DNA of 64,000 nucleotides from an uncultured Campylobacter sp. (GCF_938045345.1 NZ_CALIMS010000005.1:1-64000); one strand, 5' to 3'. Shown: positions 1 to 9,306, numbered from the stretch's first letter. Numbers and translations: made by a program. The notes: generated by a model from the letters alone, not told the origin.

Positions 1-884
<884 letters not shown>

Positions 885-1304
885 AAGCATTACTTCCTTG
901 TTAAGGATAAAATTGATTCCTAATTTTTCACTATGCTTCGTTAAACTTCGCTGCAGACTTCGGTCACATACCATACGTATGCTCCCTTGTCTTTGCTCGT
1001 TTGCCTCGCCTAGCAAAAAATTAGTTCTCAATTCGAAATAGTAAATTTTTACTATGCCTTATCAACTTTTGTTTTTATAAAACAAGATCTGGCTTTAACG
1101 ATGAACGCAGTGTTAAATAAGAGATTATAAAAGATATCCGTAATCTACGATTAATCTAAGTTTTAGATTACGACGAAGTATTTTTAAATATGAGGCGAAT
1201 AGGCAAGAACGAGTAAAGCTCCTATGCTACGCGGCTAAAGCTCATAACGTATTCGCAGTATATAATATTACTATCAAACAACAAAAGCAATCCCTTATTT
1301 AACA
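885..1304 (+). other. 23S-5S spacer, no gene seen
   Basis: This is a 420-base transcribed spacer between 23S and 5S. I see no tRNA and no plausible reading frame. It contains one clear inverted repeat (1139-1172) that could be part of an rRNA processing stem. The rest is mixed sequence without an obvious function. Confidence 0.7.
1139..1172 (+). other. Inverted repeat in rRNA spacer (possible processing hairpin)
   Basis: The arms CGTAATCT (1139-1146) and AGATTACG (1165-1172) are perfectly complementary over 8 bp with an 18-base loop that contains a further partial repeat. It lies inside the transcribed spacer, so an RNase III-type processing site is possible. That role is inferred from position only. 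Confidence 0.35.
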
Positions 1305-1423
1305 CTGCCTGTGGCTATACAGACGAGGAAACGCCTTGCTCCATCTCGAACCAAGAAGCTAAGCTCGTCCTGGCTGATGATACTATCCGTTACTCGGACG
1401 GGGAAAGTAGGTCGCTGCAGGCT
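1305..1423 (+). rRNA. 5S ribosomal RNA
   Basis: This is a typical 5S of about 119 bases. It begins with TGCCTG and ends with CAGGCT, which pair to form the terminal stem (about 1307-1311 with 1418-1422). The conserved internal stretch near CTCGAACCAAGAAGCTAAGC is present. It belongs to the same rRNA operon as the preceding 23S. The ends are estimated to within a few bases. Confidence 0.93.
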
Positions 1424-1875
1424 TTGTTAAAATTCCATAACTTTCCATACAATTTTCAATTTAAATTCTATTCCGGCATCTTTGGCTTATCGCTTTTTTA
1501 GCCAATAAATATTGCTTGATAAATTTAAAATTCCATAGCCTTTTTAGAATTTTAGAACCTTCTGCAAATACAAATTTTAAATCTAGCCCTCCGCCACAAT
1601 ACAAAATCTCAAAACTCTGCATTAAATTTGACTTATATTGAGTGAAAAATGATACGGATTGAAATTTTTCTATAATACTTGCTCGTTCGTGTCATTTTTC
1701 TATACTATCTGTTGCGTTTGCTTTTTAACTTCTATTGCGCGATCTTTATTTCTAACCTATACGAGCCTCATTTATGATTTATCCATTCGTTCGTTTTTAA
1801 TACATTACCGCGTTTTTATATCTAAATTATAAAGCCGCCGGCAACTTATAAGGCTTTCGTATGATTTAAACTAGA

Positions 1876-2208
1876 TGCCAAAAAAGCTTGGCAAGTGCTG
1901 TTGCTTAGTATAATGAAACGTTCTATAAGCAGATAAAACCCTATTAAAAATCAAGCCCAGAAAAGCATGTCCTACAAAAGCAAGCTTACGAATGCGGCTA
2001 AATTTTATGAAGATTGCCCGCCCGTCCTCGCACGTATAGTATCCGCGCCTTTTATAACACCAGCATCCCGTGTCGCCGTATGCGTCTAGTATTGCACGTA
2101 AAAAGTCTCTGTGCGCGGTAGGGTAGGACTAAATTTCATAAATACCGTCGCTTAGCCTTTTACATGATTTAAATCCAAATCCCGTTTCAATGCTTGCGGT
2201 ATTAAATT
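1876..2208 (-). pseudogene. Possible gene remnant, unidentified
   Basis: On the minus strand one frame stays open from about 2208 to a stop at 1876-1878, about 110 codons. It is broken by a single TAG near 2130. The downstream part reads like protein: charged residues, the run GDTGCWCYKRRGYYTCEDG and four cysteines within about 20 residues. No start codon or ribosome binding site is visible, and I do not recognise the family. It could equally be a chance open frame; protein-like composition in otherwise stop-rich sequence is the only support. Confidence 0.3.
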
Positions 2209-2289
2209 TAATCTATCTAGCTTTATCCTTTTCGGTCTCCAAAGAGGAGCAAAAAAAGCGCTATTAAATTTAATCTATCTAGCTTTATC
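2201..2289 (+). repeat. 27-bp direct repeat, two copies 62 bp apart
   Basis: The same 27 bases, ATTAAATTTAATC followed by TATCTAGCTTTATC, occur at 2201-2227 and 2263-2289. The 35 bases between them are unrelated. Two copies are not enough to call an array. It looks like a small tandem duplication in decaying sequence. Confidence 0.85.
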
Positions 2290-2554
2290 GCCTATCTGCT
2301 TTTTAAGATCAAGCTAAAATTTAACGTATTTATTTAATAAAACGATCGGAGCAGATAAAATTTCAATATATCTCTTAAATTTATCTCCCTTTAAGCCCTG
2401 CGTAAATATAATTCTTACCGTATTGCAAGGTAGCGTAATAGCATATGGGCGTATTCCTTTTCTAGCACTGACGCGGGATAGGTATGCAAAAGCTCTCAAT
2501 GCTAATAAACGTTTTATTTAGCGATACAAATATCTCAACTTCAAAGGACTTTTA

Positions 2555-3055
2555 ATGAAAAACCTATTTAAATCCGCATTATTTCTATCGCTTCCTGCAT
2601 TTATGCTAGCAGCAGTAAATTTAAACACCGCAAGTAAAGAGGAGCTTATGGCACTTCCCGGTATCGGAGAAGCAAAAGCTCAAGCTATCATAGATTACCG
2701 CAAGGATAATAAATTTAAAGATATCGAGGATATCAAAAACATTAAAGGCATAGGCGATAAGAGATTTGAGCTTATTAAAGATGATCTTGCCGTAAGCGGA
2801 CAAACAGATATAAGCGATCTAAAATCCGTAAAGCAAAAAGCAAGTAAGAAAGCTAAAGATAGCGTCAAATCTACTAAGGCTAAGGCAAATGCTAAATCAG
2901 AAAAGATGCAAGAGAAAATGGATGATAGCATGGATAAAACTATGAATGAGGATGGTAAAGTAAAAAACTCTACGGCTAAGTTGAAAGATGAGGCTAAAGA
3001 AGAGGGATCATCTAAGGCTAAAGGTAAGAGGGGTAAGAAGGGTAGGGGAGAGTAA
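2555..3055 (+). CDS. ComEA-like helix-hairpin-helix DNA-binding protein with lysine-rich tail
   Basis: This 166-residue protein has a signal-type N-terminus (residues 1-19). It then has a tandem helix-hairpin-helix domain (about 22-80) with the ComEA hallmarks VNLNTASKEEL, LPGIGEAKAQAI and IKGIGDKRFE. ComEA proteins bind incoming double-stranded DNA in the periplasm during natural transformation. Residues 85-166 are an added tail rich in Lys, Ala, Ser and Glu, ending KGKRGKKGRGE. Campylobacter ComEA-type proteins usually end soon after the HhH domain, so the tail roughly doubles the protein and resembles histone H1-like tails. A ribosome binding site (AAAGGA) precedes the ATG. The gene stands alone. 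The HhH family is certain; a role in transformation is inference. Confidence 0.85.
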   Translation: MKNLFKSALFLSLPAFMLAAVNLNTASKEELMALPGIGEAKAQAIIDYRKDNKFKDIEDIKNIKGIGDKRFELIKDDLAVSGQTDISDLKSVKQKASKKAKDSVKSTKAKANAKSEKMQEKMDDSMDKTMNEDGKVKNSTAKLKDEAKEEGSSKAKGKRGKKGRGE

Positions 3056-3554
3056 AATTTCTCCCGACCTTAGCTTATTATTTTACAGATCTAGCACTTG
3101 CGGCGAATGCAAGGGTTAGGCAGCAAGTGCATAGATTTAGTCCATATCCTACAAATGTAACTTGCTATAAATTCAGCCGTAATTTATAGCCTCCAGTTCG
3201 ATTTAAACTTGCGGATGCGATTTTATTTTATGGTACGACGAGCCGATATTTTTTAGAATTTTAAGGTGTAAATTCTTGATTTCTCATAAATTTCAATCTC
3301 ACTGCTTTTAAGCAGAACTAAAATTACCCTAAAGACCGCCTAACTACAGCAAGGTATCGGCAAATCGATTACCGGCGCGTTTCAAATAATGCCTAGAAAT
3401 TGTGTAGGCTAAAGTCAAGCCATAAGAAATCATAGCGGTTTAGGGCGGCAATTTTGCAGAAGCGGCAGTGGGTTTATCTGATCAAAGTGTATAGCGTAGT
3501 GCGAGAGTGGCGGCTAAAAAGAGCACAAGAGATAGATTTAAAGCAAATTTTACC
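3056..3554. other. Intergenic 499 bp, one hairpin
   Basis: No gene is visible. A perfect 8-bp inverted repeat (GCACTTGC at 3094-3101 and GCAAGTGC at 3123-3130) sits 40 bases after the comEA-like stop codon and may help end its transcript, although no T-run follows. A plus-strand open frame at 3454-3696 is antisense to the EamA gene and was dismissed. Confidence 0.5.
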
Positions 3555-3977
3555 CTATTTAAATGCTAGCATCATCACGCCTGCGCCGATTAGTGCTAGC
3601 GCGAGCCATTCGCGCAGACTCGGGCGCTCGCCTAAAAAGATCACGGCGATGATTACAACGAGCACTACGCTTAGTTTATCGATCGGTGCTACTTGATAGG
3701 CTTTGCCGATTTGTAGGGCTTTGAAATATGCTAGCCACGATGCACCCGTAGCTAATCCGCTTAGTATCAAAAATACCCAGTTACGAGGGCTCAGACTAGA
3801 TAACGGCTGCCAGGCTTTAGCGTAGCGTAGGAATGCGGCGAGACATAGGGCGATGATGATCGTGCGGATAAAAGTCGCGAAATGAGAGTTGATCCCTTCG
3901 AGTCCGATTTTTGCAAATATCGCAGTCAGCGCCGCAAAGAGTGCTGATGCAAGCGCCCAAGCCACCCATGTCTCCAT
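3555..3977 (-). CDS. EamA family (DMT) half-size transporter
   Basis: The 140-residue protein has about four to five membrane segments and one EamA domain. The domain runs from the start (WVAWALASALFAALTAIFAKIGL) through the typical end ISVVLVVIIAVIFLGERPSLREWLALALIGAGV-like stretch. Full-length drug/metabolite transporters carry two such domains in about 300 residues; single-domain proteins like this one are known to work as dimers. The length matches the stand-alone half-size group, so it does not look truncated. The substrate cannot be told. The start is ATG at 3977, with AAGGAAT upstream. It is a single-gene unit, probably read from the promoter at 4006-4011. Confidence 0.8.
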   Translation of the reverse strand: METWVAWALASALFAALTAIFAKIGLEGINSHFATFIRTIIIALCLAAFLRYAKAWQPLSSLSPRNWVFLILSGLATGASWLAYFKALQIGKAYQVAPIDKLSVVLVVIIAVIFLGERPSLREWLALALIGAGVMMLAFK

Positions 3978-4445
3978 GATATTCCTTTATGAAATGAATT
4001 ATTGGATTATAGCCCTATTTGGGTAAAATTTGTTTATAATTTCGCGAGCGTCGCAGCAAAAAGCTAAATCGCGAGCGAGCAATCCCACGAAGGCGACATT
4101 TAAATTTTAAAATTTTAGCCGCAAAATACGGCTAAATTTCAGTTCCGACAAGCAAAGCTTGCCTCACGCGCTACCGAATGAGTTTGGGCACCGTTTGAGT
4201 GGTGTGCCGCAAGACACGGTTCGCAGAAACTGCCATAAAATTTCGCTTCAGCAAGATAAAATTTTACCGAGGCAAGACGAGCTTTCCTTCGAATGCAAAA
4301 TTCTATTTTAATTCAGAAAAAGCACGACCGAATACCCTTTTTGCAAATCCAAACGCGATATAAATTCCCCCGAGCAGAAAGGTTAAAATTTAAAAAATAT
4401 TCACCGCTCGTATATAAAATTTCAAAATTTCTACGAGGAGAGCTT
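3978..4445. other. Intergenic 468 bp
   Basis: Nothing gene-like was found apart from the putative -10 box for the EamA gene. An open frame reaches back to 4293 in phase with the lipoprotein, but the lipoprotein starts at 4446, where a Shine-Dalgarno site and signal peptide begin. The rest is rich in AAATTTTA words and GC-rich degenerate segments. Confidence 0.6.
4006..4011 (-). promoter_or_regulatory. Putative -10 box for the EamA gene
   Basis: On the minus strand the hexamer reads TATAAT and lies about 29 bases upstream of the start codon. Campylobacter sigma-70 promoters depend mainly on an extended -10 element and often lack a -35 box. None is seen here. Confidence 0.45.
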
Positions 4446-4821
4446 ATGAAAAAATTTCTACTTGCACTCATTGCGATATTCGTTTTAGCGGGCTGCGGCA
4501 GCGACTCGAAAGGCGTAGCCGAGGACTTCATCAGAGCCCTATACGAGGGCGATTCTAAGACTTTGGTGGATGCTATAGATATACCCGATAAGGACAGATG
4601 GCTCTATGCAGATGATAAACGGCAAACTGATGCAGATGGCAGGCGCCGGCAAGGAGGAGGCCTCTAAGCGCGACGGGCTAAAGAGCATCTCAGGCGAGCT
4701 GCAAAATAGCGACGAGAAATCGGCGCTCGTGAAAGTCACCGTGTCTTTTAAAAACGGCATGAGCCATACCGAGGACGTTGATCTCATCAAAAAAGATGGC
4801 AAGTGGAAAGTCTCGCTTTAG
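4446..4821 (+). pseudogene. DUF4878-like lipoprotein, broken by a frameshift
   Basis: The gene starts at ATG 4446 behind GAGGAGAG, with a clear lipoprotein signal peptide and lipobox LAGC. A short domain typical of DUF4878 proteins follows (KGVAEDFIRALYEGD). The frame then runs into nonsense and ends at 4667. The rest of the domain (MQMINGKLMQMAG through LVKVTVSFKNGMSHTEDVDLIKKDGKWKV) continues in the next frame from about 4579-4606 to the TAG at 4819. One extra base, or two missing ones, near 4580-4605 explains the break. The family usually makes one protein of about 125 residues. No homopolymer run is seen at the junction. It may be a true pseudogene or a sequence error. Confidence 0.75.
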
Positions 4822-5414
4822 CGAAAAAGTTTCTTATCTGCTTGATCTTTGTGGCGGGCGGGCTCGGCGAGCTTTGGATGCTCACGCACGCACCTGCCGC
4901 CAAAGAGCCGCTACGGGTACCGGATGAAATTTTATCAAATCTACGCACGGGCGATCTCGTCTTTCGCTTAGGCGACATTACCGACAGCCGCATAATCGCG
5001 ACTGCGACGGATTTTAAATACTCGCACGTAGGCATGATCGTGCGCGAGCGCCCGCTTTTGGTGGTGCACGCGGTAACGGGCGAGGGCGGGCTAGAGGGCG
5101 TCGCGGCTGTTTCGATGCGGGAGTTTTTAGCGCATGCGCGAGACTTCGGCACGGTGCGGATGAAATTTTTAAGCGAGGAGCAAAAGGCGCGCCTCGCTGT
5201 CTCTCTACTTAGGCGCGTCGGCGAGAGTTTTACGTTAAGACCTCGCGGTGAAGCAAACCTCTACTGCACGACGCTACTTGAGCAGGAAATCTCTAAAATC
5301 ACGGAATTCTCGCCGCAATATTTTAAACTAGGCCTAGCCGTCTTGGGCGGCGAATACCTCGCGCCGAAGGCGTTTTGGCATTACGGCGACGTTGAAATTT
5401 TATACGAGCGGTAG
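4803..5414 (+). CDS. YiiX/YebB-like permuted papain-fold (NlpC/P60 superfamily) protein
   Basis: This 203-residue protein has an N-terminal hydrophobic segment (about 8-30). The permuted papain-like fold follows: LRTGDLVFRLGDITDSRI, then YSHVGMIVRERP with the likely catalytic His, and later NLYCTTLLEQEI with the likely catalytic Cys. YiiX-type enzymes are thought to hydrolyse amide or thioester bonds at the envelope; the substrate is unknown. The start is GTG at 4803, inside the last codons of the broken lipoprotein (19-base overlap). The two genes are probably translationally coupled, and they recur as a pair of envelope proteins here. There is no better start, because the next in-frame candidate would cut into the hydrophobic segment. 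Confidence 0.75.
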   Translation: MESLALAKKFLICLIFVAGGLGELWMLTHAPAAKEPLRVPDEILSNLRTGDLVFRLGDITDSRIIATATDFKYSHVGMIVRERPLLVVHAVTGEGGLEGVAAVSMREFLAHARDFGTVRMKFLSEEQKARLAVSLLRRVGESFTLRPRGEANLYCTTLLEQEISKITEFSPQYFKLGLAVLGGEYLAPKAFWHYGDVEILYER

Positions 5415-5806
5415 GCACAACTTAGTTTAGGTCAGAATTTTGCGTGCCGTGTAAATTTAAATATCGCGTCAATTCAAATCCGCGCATGAATAAAATTTGA
5501 TCTTAAAATTTCGTGCCGTAAAATTTCAGTCAAGATTTCGCTTTGACTTTAAATTTTGAAATTCCGCACTCCGTAAAATTTCATATTAGAATTCTGCAGA
5601 GCATTAAATTTACAAATTTCGCTAGCTACCGAATTCGCAAAATTACCGCTCGCTTCAGATTCTGCACATCCTACGCGCAAAACAAAATTCCGCCTTGCTA
5701 CAGAATTTTCAAAAGACGAAATTTACAATTCATAAAATCCTAAAAGAATAGAATTTTATAAAAAGCGCAACTTGCAAAATTTCAAAAAGCGAAGTGCGCT
5801 TCGTCT
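5415..5806. other. Intergenic 392 bp, AT-rich
   Basis: The stretch lies between a plus-strand gene and the 3' end of nusA (minus strand). It is packed with AAATTT, GAATTC and AAATTC words. No gene, tRNA or strong hairpin was found. The 66-codon frame at 5543-5743 is low-complexity and lacks a ribosome binding site. Confidence 0.6.
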
Positions 5807-6934
5807 CTACAGCTCGCCGAAAAGCGCTTCGAGATTTTTAAGACCTTCCTCCGTGGAGACCTTTTTCTCGCTTGCCGAGCCGATTTCGATAAGCTCGATC
5901 TCGCAGCCGCACAGCATCGAAGCCAGGCGGATATTTAGGCCGTTTTTGCCGATCGCTTTACTTTTTTGATCGGGGTTTACATAGACGATCGCCTTGCCGT
6001 CCTGCGTTATTTTGACCGAGTTTACGATCGCGGGCGCCATTGCGCGAGTGATCAAAATTTCGGGGCTTGCGGAGTATTCAAACGCGTCGATGCTCTCGCC
6101 GCCGCTTCCGTCTTGCAAATTTTTGCTTAAAAATCTACTCACCGCGTCGATTCGAGCGCCTCCTTTGCCGACGGTGGCGCCTACCGGATCGACGTTTGGC
6201 GAGACGGCGCTAAGTGCGATCTTGGCTCGCCTGCCCGGAATCCTCGCGCAAGCCTGAATGATAACGCTGCCGTCTTTGATCTCTGGGACTTCGGCAGCGA
6301 GCAGGGCTTCTAGGAATTTCGGGCTGGTGCGCGAAAGTTCTAGTCTGATGCCGTGAGATTTGTCGATGGCTACGTTTTTGATGACGGCTTGCAGCACGTC
6401 GCCCACTTTGAAATTTTCACCCTTGATGCGGTTTTTTTGCGGCATGAAAGCCTTCGTATCCTCGATCTCTACGTAGGTCGTGCCGTCGTGATCGATCTTG
6501 GTGACCGTGCCGTGGGTGAGGGTGCCTACCTTGCTTTTATAGTTTTCAAAAATTTTCTCTTCAAGTAGCCTTTGGATGTGGAAATTTAGCTCTCTAGCCA
6601 GCACGCCGGAAGCCGTGCGACCGAGGTTTTCTATATTTATTTCGTAGCTTAGCTCATCGCCGATCTCTGCGTTTTCGCCTATTTTTTTGGCCTCGTTTAG
6701 CGCGATGAAGTTGTGATCGCCGAGCCGCTCATCATCGTCTGCTACGACGTGGACCTTTTGGTAAAGCTTGACGCGCTTGGTCTGCGGATCGACTTCGCTG
6801 TCGTAGAGATACTCCTCGCCGAAAAGTCTTTTTGCGGTCTGGATGAACGCCGTTTTGACGCGTTCTTTGACGTCTGCGGGCTCAAGCCCCTTTTCATTTG
6901 CAATCGACTCGATGATGTCGGTGATTTTTTCCAT
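5807..6934 (-). CDS. nusA: Transcription termination/antitermination protein NusA
   Basis: The 375-residue protein contains the NusA N-terminal RNA polymerase-binding domain (about 1-125) and an S1 domain (about 134-200; GTVTKIDHDGTTYVEIED). Two KH RNA-binding domains follow, with GATVGKGGARIDAVSRFL and KAIGKNGLNIRLAS. It lacks the acidic C-terminal repeats of gamma-proteobacterial NusA, which is normal outside that group. NusA modulates pausing, termination and rRNA antitermination on RNA polymerase. The gene is divergent from the HP0268-miaB operon, as in Campylobacter jejuni. ATG at 6934 is preceded by AAGGAAAA and, further up, by a TATAAT box. Confidence 0.97.
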   Translation of the reverse strand: MEKITDIIESIANEKGLEPADVKERVKTAFIQTAKRLFGEEYLYDSEVDPQTKRVKLYQKVHVVADDDERLGDHNFIALNEAKKIGENAEIGDELSYEINIENLGRTASGVLARELNFHIQRLLEEKIFENYKSKVGTLTHGTVTKIDHDGTTYVEIEDTKAFMPQKNRIKGENFKVGDVLQAVIKNVAIDKSHGIRLELSRTSPKFLEALLAAEVPEIKDGSVIIQACARIPGRRAKIALSAVSPNVDPVGATVGKGGARIDAVSRFLSKNLQDGSGGESIDAFEYSASPEILITRAMAPAIVNSVKITQDGKAIVYVNPDQKSKAIGKNGLNIRLASMLCGCEIELIEIGSASEKKVSTEEGLKNLEALFGEL

Positions 6935-6996
6935 AAATTTTCCTTAAGATTTGATTTCGTGCTACTAAATTTGGATTTTAAATTTTGAAGTGCGGT

Positions 6997-7002
6997 ATTA
7001 TA
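6997..7002 (-). promoter_or_regulatory. Putative -10 box for nusA
   Basis: TATAAT on the minus strand gives a predicted leader of about 55 bases before the nusA ATG. It sits in the divergent region shared with the 7092 gene. Confidence 0.5.
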
Positions 7003-7091
7003 TGGAATTTTGACTTTATTTTTATTTAAACGAATTATTATCTAAATTTCGCTAAACTCGCGGGTTTAAAACATAAATGAAAGGATAGATC

Positions 7092-7334
7092 ATGCAGCTA
7101 AAACTTGCCAGAACGGAGCTTGCCTCTAAGCCAAAAAGCGTTAAGATCGAGGATTTGCAAGCCCAAGTAGAAAAGAGCGGACAAAAAATATTTTATCTGG
7201 ATAGAGAAAATTCTCAAAAAGATTTAGCCGCTTTGGTGGATTTTTTCGATACTAAGGGTTTTAGCGTGTATCAGCGCATAGTGCGATACGGGCTGAACGA
7301 AAATGAGTATATGTACGAGGTGCATATCCTTTGA
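7092..7334 (+). CDS. HP0268 family nuclease-like small protein
   Basis: This 80-residue protein is of the same size and pattern as Helicobacter pylori HP0268: a short beta-alpha fold with KIEDLQAQVEKSGQKIFYLDRENSQ and an ending ENEYMYEVHIL. HP0268 has been reported to act as a small metal-dependent nuclease; whether this homologue does is unknown. The ATG at 7092 follows GAAAGGATAGATC. Its TGA stop overlaps the TTG start of miaB by four bases, which makes co-translation likely. The pairing HP0268-miaB beside nusA is conserved in Campylobacter. Confidence 0.8.
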   Translation: MQLKLARTELASKPKSVKIEDLQAQVEKSGQKIFYLDRENSQKDLAALVDFFDTKGFSVYQRIVRYGLNENEYMYEVHIL

Positions 7335-8626
7335 GTAAACTCCTCTTCATCCAGACTCTAGGTTGCGCGATGAACGTGCGCGATAGCGAGCATATTATCG
7401 CGCAGCTAAAAGAGCAAGATTACCAGATCACCGACGACGTAAATATTGCGGATCTGATCTTAATAAATACCTGCTCCGTACGCGAAAAGCCCGTGCATAA
7501 GCTTTTTAGCGAGATCGGAGCTTTTGATAAGGCGCGAAAAAAGGGCTCTAAAATCGGCGTTTGCGGCTGCACCGCAAGCCATTTGGGCGGAGAAATTTTT
7601 AAGCGCGCACCCTTTGTGGATTTCGTACTCGGCGCCAGAAACGTATCTAAAATTTCGCAAGCCGTACGTACGCCAAAATTTATCAGCACGGACATAAACT
7701 ACGACGAGAGCGAGTTTGCCTTCGGCGATTTTGCGAGCTCGCCATATAAATCCTTCATAAACATAATGATCGGCTGCGACAAAAAGTGCTCCTATTGCAT
7801 CGTGCCGCAAACTAGAGGCGATGAAATTTCGATCCCCGCTCAAATCATCTTGCGCGAAGCCGAAAGATCCGCCGCTCGCGGCGCCAAAGAGATATTTTTA
7901 CTCGGCCAAAACGTCAATAATTACGGCAAGCGCTTTTCTAGCGCGCACGAAAAAATCGACTTCAGCGACCTGCTCATGCGGCTTAGCGAGATAGAGGGCA
8001 TCGAGCGCATCCGCTTTACTAGCCCGCATCCGCTGCATATGGACGATAAATTTTTGGACGTTTTTTGCAATAATCCTAAAATTTGCAAATCGATGCATAT
8101 GCCGCTGCAAAGCGGTTCCAGCAAGGTTTTGCGCGATATGAAGCGCGGATATACCAAGCAGTGGTATCTGGACCGCGCGCTTAAACTGCGCCAAAGCTGC
8201 CCGGGTGTGGCGATTAGCACCGACATCATCGTAGGCTATCCGAGCGAGAGCGAGGATGATTTTGCTGAGACGATGGAAGTATTGGAGGCGGTGAGATTCG
8301 AGCAGGTTTTTTCCTTTAAATTTAGCCCGAGACCCCTCACGCCAGCGGCAAGCTTAAAGCCGCTGGATGATGAAATTTCAAGCGAAAGATTAAGCAGGCT
8401 ACAAAGCGCTCACGCTAAAATTTTAGATGAGATCGCAGGGGCGCAAAAGGATAAAATTTTCGACGTATATTTCGAGGAGCTGCGCGAGAGCGGCACCGCG
8501 TGCGGTAGAAGCTTTTCAAATTTTTTAATCTGCGCGCAAGGTGGCGAAGAGCTGCTAGGCAAAACGCGCAGAGTGCGTATCGAAAAGACCGCCAGAATGG
8601 CGCTTTATGGACAAGTTATCGCTTAA
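7331..8626 (+). CDS. miaB: tRNA-2-methylthio-N6-dimethylallyladenosine synthase MiaB
   Basis: MiaB is a radical SAM methylthiotransferase that adds a methylthio group to i6A37 of tRNAs reading UNN codons. The 431-residue protein has the N-terminal UPF0004 domain with cluster cysteines C12, C48 and C80. The radical SAM CxxxCxxC is at C149-C153-C156 (IGCDKKCSYCIVP), and a TRAM domain lies at the C-terminus. The start is TTG at 7331, overlapping the previous stop (TTGA). Alternatives would cut the conserved FIQTLGCAMN. It is in one operon with the HP0268-like gene and the acyltransferase that follows. RimO, its paralogue for ribosomal protein S12, is encoded separately at 11942. Confidence 0.96.
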   Translation: MSKLLFIQTLGCAMNVRDSEHIIAQLKEQDYQITDDVNIADLILINTCSVREKPVHKLFSEIGAFDKARKKGSKIGVCGCTASHLGGEIFKRAPFVDFVLGARNVSKISQAVRTPKFISTDINYDESEFAFGDFASSPYKSFINIMIGCDKKCSYCIVPQTRGDEISIPAQIILREAERSAARGAKEIFLLGQNVNNYGKRFSSAHEKIDFSDLLMRLSEIEGIERIRFTSPHPLHMDDKFLDVFCNNPKICKSMHMPLQSGSSKVLRDMKRGYTKQWYLDRALKLRQSCPGVAISTDIIVGYPSESEDDFAETMEVLEAVRFEQVFSFKFSPRPLTPAASLKPLDDEISSERLSRLQSAHAKILDEIAGAQKDKIFDVYFEELRESGTACGRSFSNFLICAQGGEELLGKTRRVRIEKTARMALYGQVIA

Positions 8627-9260
8627 AAAGCGGTTGTTTTTCCGCGTCGCCGAATATCTCATTTTTATCCTGATTTGGTGTATTTTTTTAACGTGCAGGG
8701 TTAAATTTACCCCCACGAAGCTGCCCGGAAAGCCCTGCGTCGTCGTATTTTGGCATGGAAGGCTAGCGATGATGAGCTTTGCATATAGGCGCTGGTGGTT
8801 GCGGGATTTCGGCAATGCTAAGCGCGCTAAGGTCATCATCTCAGATCACAAAGACGGCGAGATAATTACGCGCGTGATCTCGCATTTCGGCATCGGTGCG
8901 ATCCGCGGCAGTAGTTTCAAGGGCGGCGCACGCGCACTTATGGGTGCGATCAAAGAGATAAAAAACGGCACCGACGTCATCATCACTCCCGACGGTCCGC
9001 GCGGCCCCCTTCACGGCGTCGCCGACGGAGCCGTGATCCTTGCGCAGCGACTGAACTTAGGCATTTACGCGCTAAATTACGAAGCGAGCAGTTTTTGGAA
9101 ATTTCGTAGCTGGGACGAGATGGTGTTGCCAAAGCCGTTTTCGCGTATAAATTACAGCCTCAGTGCGCCGCTGAATTTGGAAGGACTTGACCTTGAAGAG
9201 GGCAAAGAGGCGATTAGGCGGCTGCTTTTTGCAAGCGCTGAGCAGGACATTAAATTTTAG
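8607..9260 (+). CDS. Lysophospholipid acyltransferase family protein (DUF374)
   Basis: This is a 217-residue inner-membrane protein with one N-terminal membrane segment (about 14-32). The DUF374 acyltransferase core follows: VVVFWHGRLAMMSF (HG where other families have the catalytic HxxxxD), then ISDHKDGEIITR, RGSSFKGGARAL and TPDGPRGP. The family is thought to transfer acyl chains in lipid A or phospholipid synthesis; the substrate is not known. It overlaps the end of miaB by 20 bases and closes that operon. The same neighbour order occurs in C. jejuni. Confidence 0.85.
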   Translation: MDKLSLKKRLFFRVAEYLIFILIWCIFLTCRVKFTPTKLPGKPCVVVFWHGRLAMMSFAYRRWWLRDFGNAKRAKVIISDHKDGEIITRVISHFGIGAIRGSSFKGGARALMGAIKEIKNGTDVIITPDGPRGPLHGVADGAVILAQRLNLGIYALNYEASSFWKFRSWDEMVLPKPFSRINYSLSAPLNLEGLDLEEGKEAIRRLLFASAEQDIKF

Positions 9261-9281
9261 TTTGAAATAATAGTGTTTCGA

Positions 9282-9287
9282 TATAAT
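9282..9287 (+). promoter_or_regulatory. Putative -10 box for the 9307 gene
   Basis: TATAAT lies 19 bases before the ATG in the short gap after the acyltransferase gene. The following gene could therefore have its own promoter as well as read-through from the miaB operon. Confidence 0.4.
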
Positions 9288-9306
9288 TGCAATTTTAGGA
9301 GAAAAA

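Larger units (their letters stand above)
1424..2554. other. Gene-poor 1.1-kb region after the rRNA operon
   Basis: No intact gene with a ribosome binding site is evident. The stretch holds an apparent minus-strand gene remnant (1876-2208) and a 27-bp direct repeat (2201-2289). A minus-strand frame of 61 codons (2314-2499) lacks a convincing start signal and may also be debris. The mix suggests decayed sequence next to an rRNA operon, a common place for rearrangement. Confidence 0.6.

Noticed and set aside
2314..2499. Minus-strand frame of 61 codons
   Set aside because: No ribosome binding site and no family; lies in decayed sequence. Kept only as background to the remnant call.
3454..3696. 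Plus-strand frame over the EamA gene
   Set aside because: Antisense to a gene with clear membrane segments; composition is that of a shadow frame.
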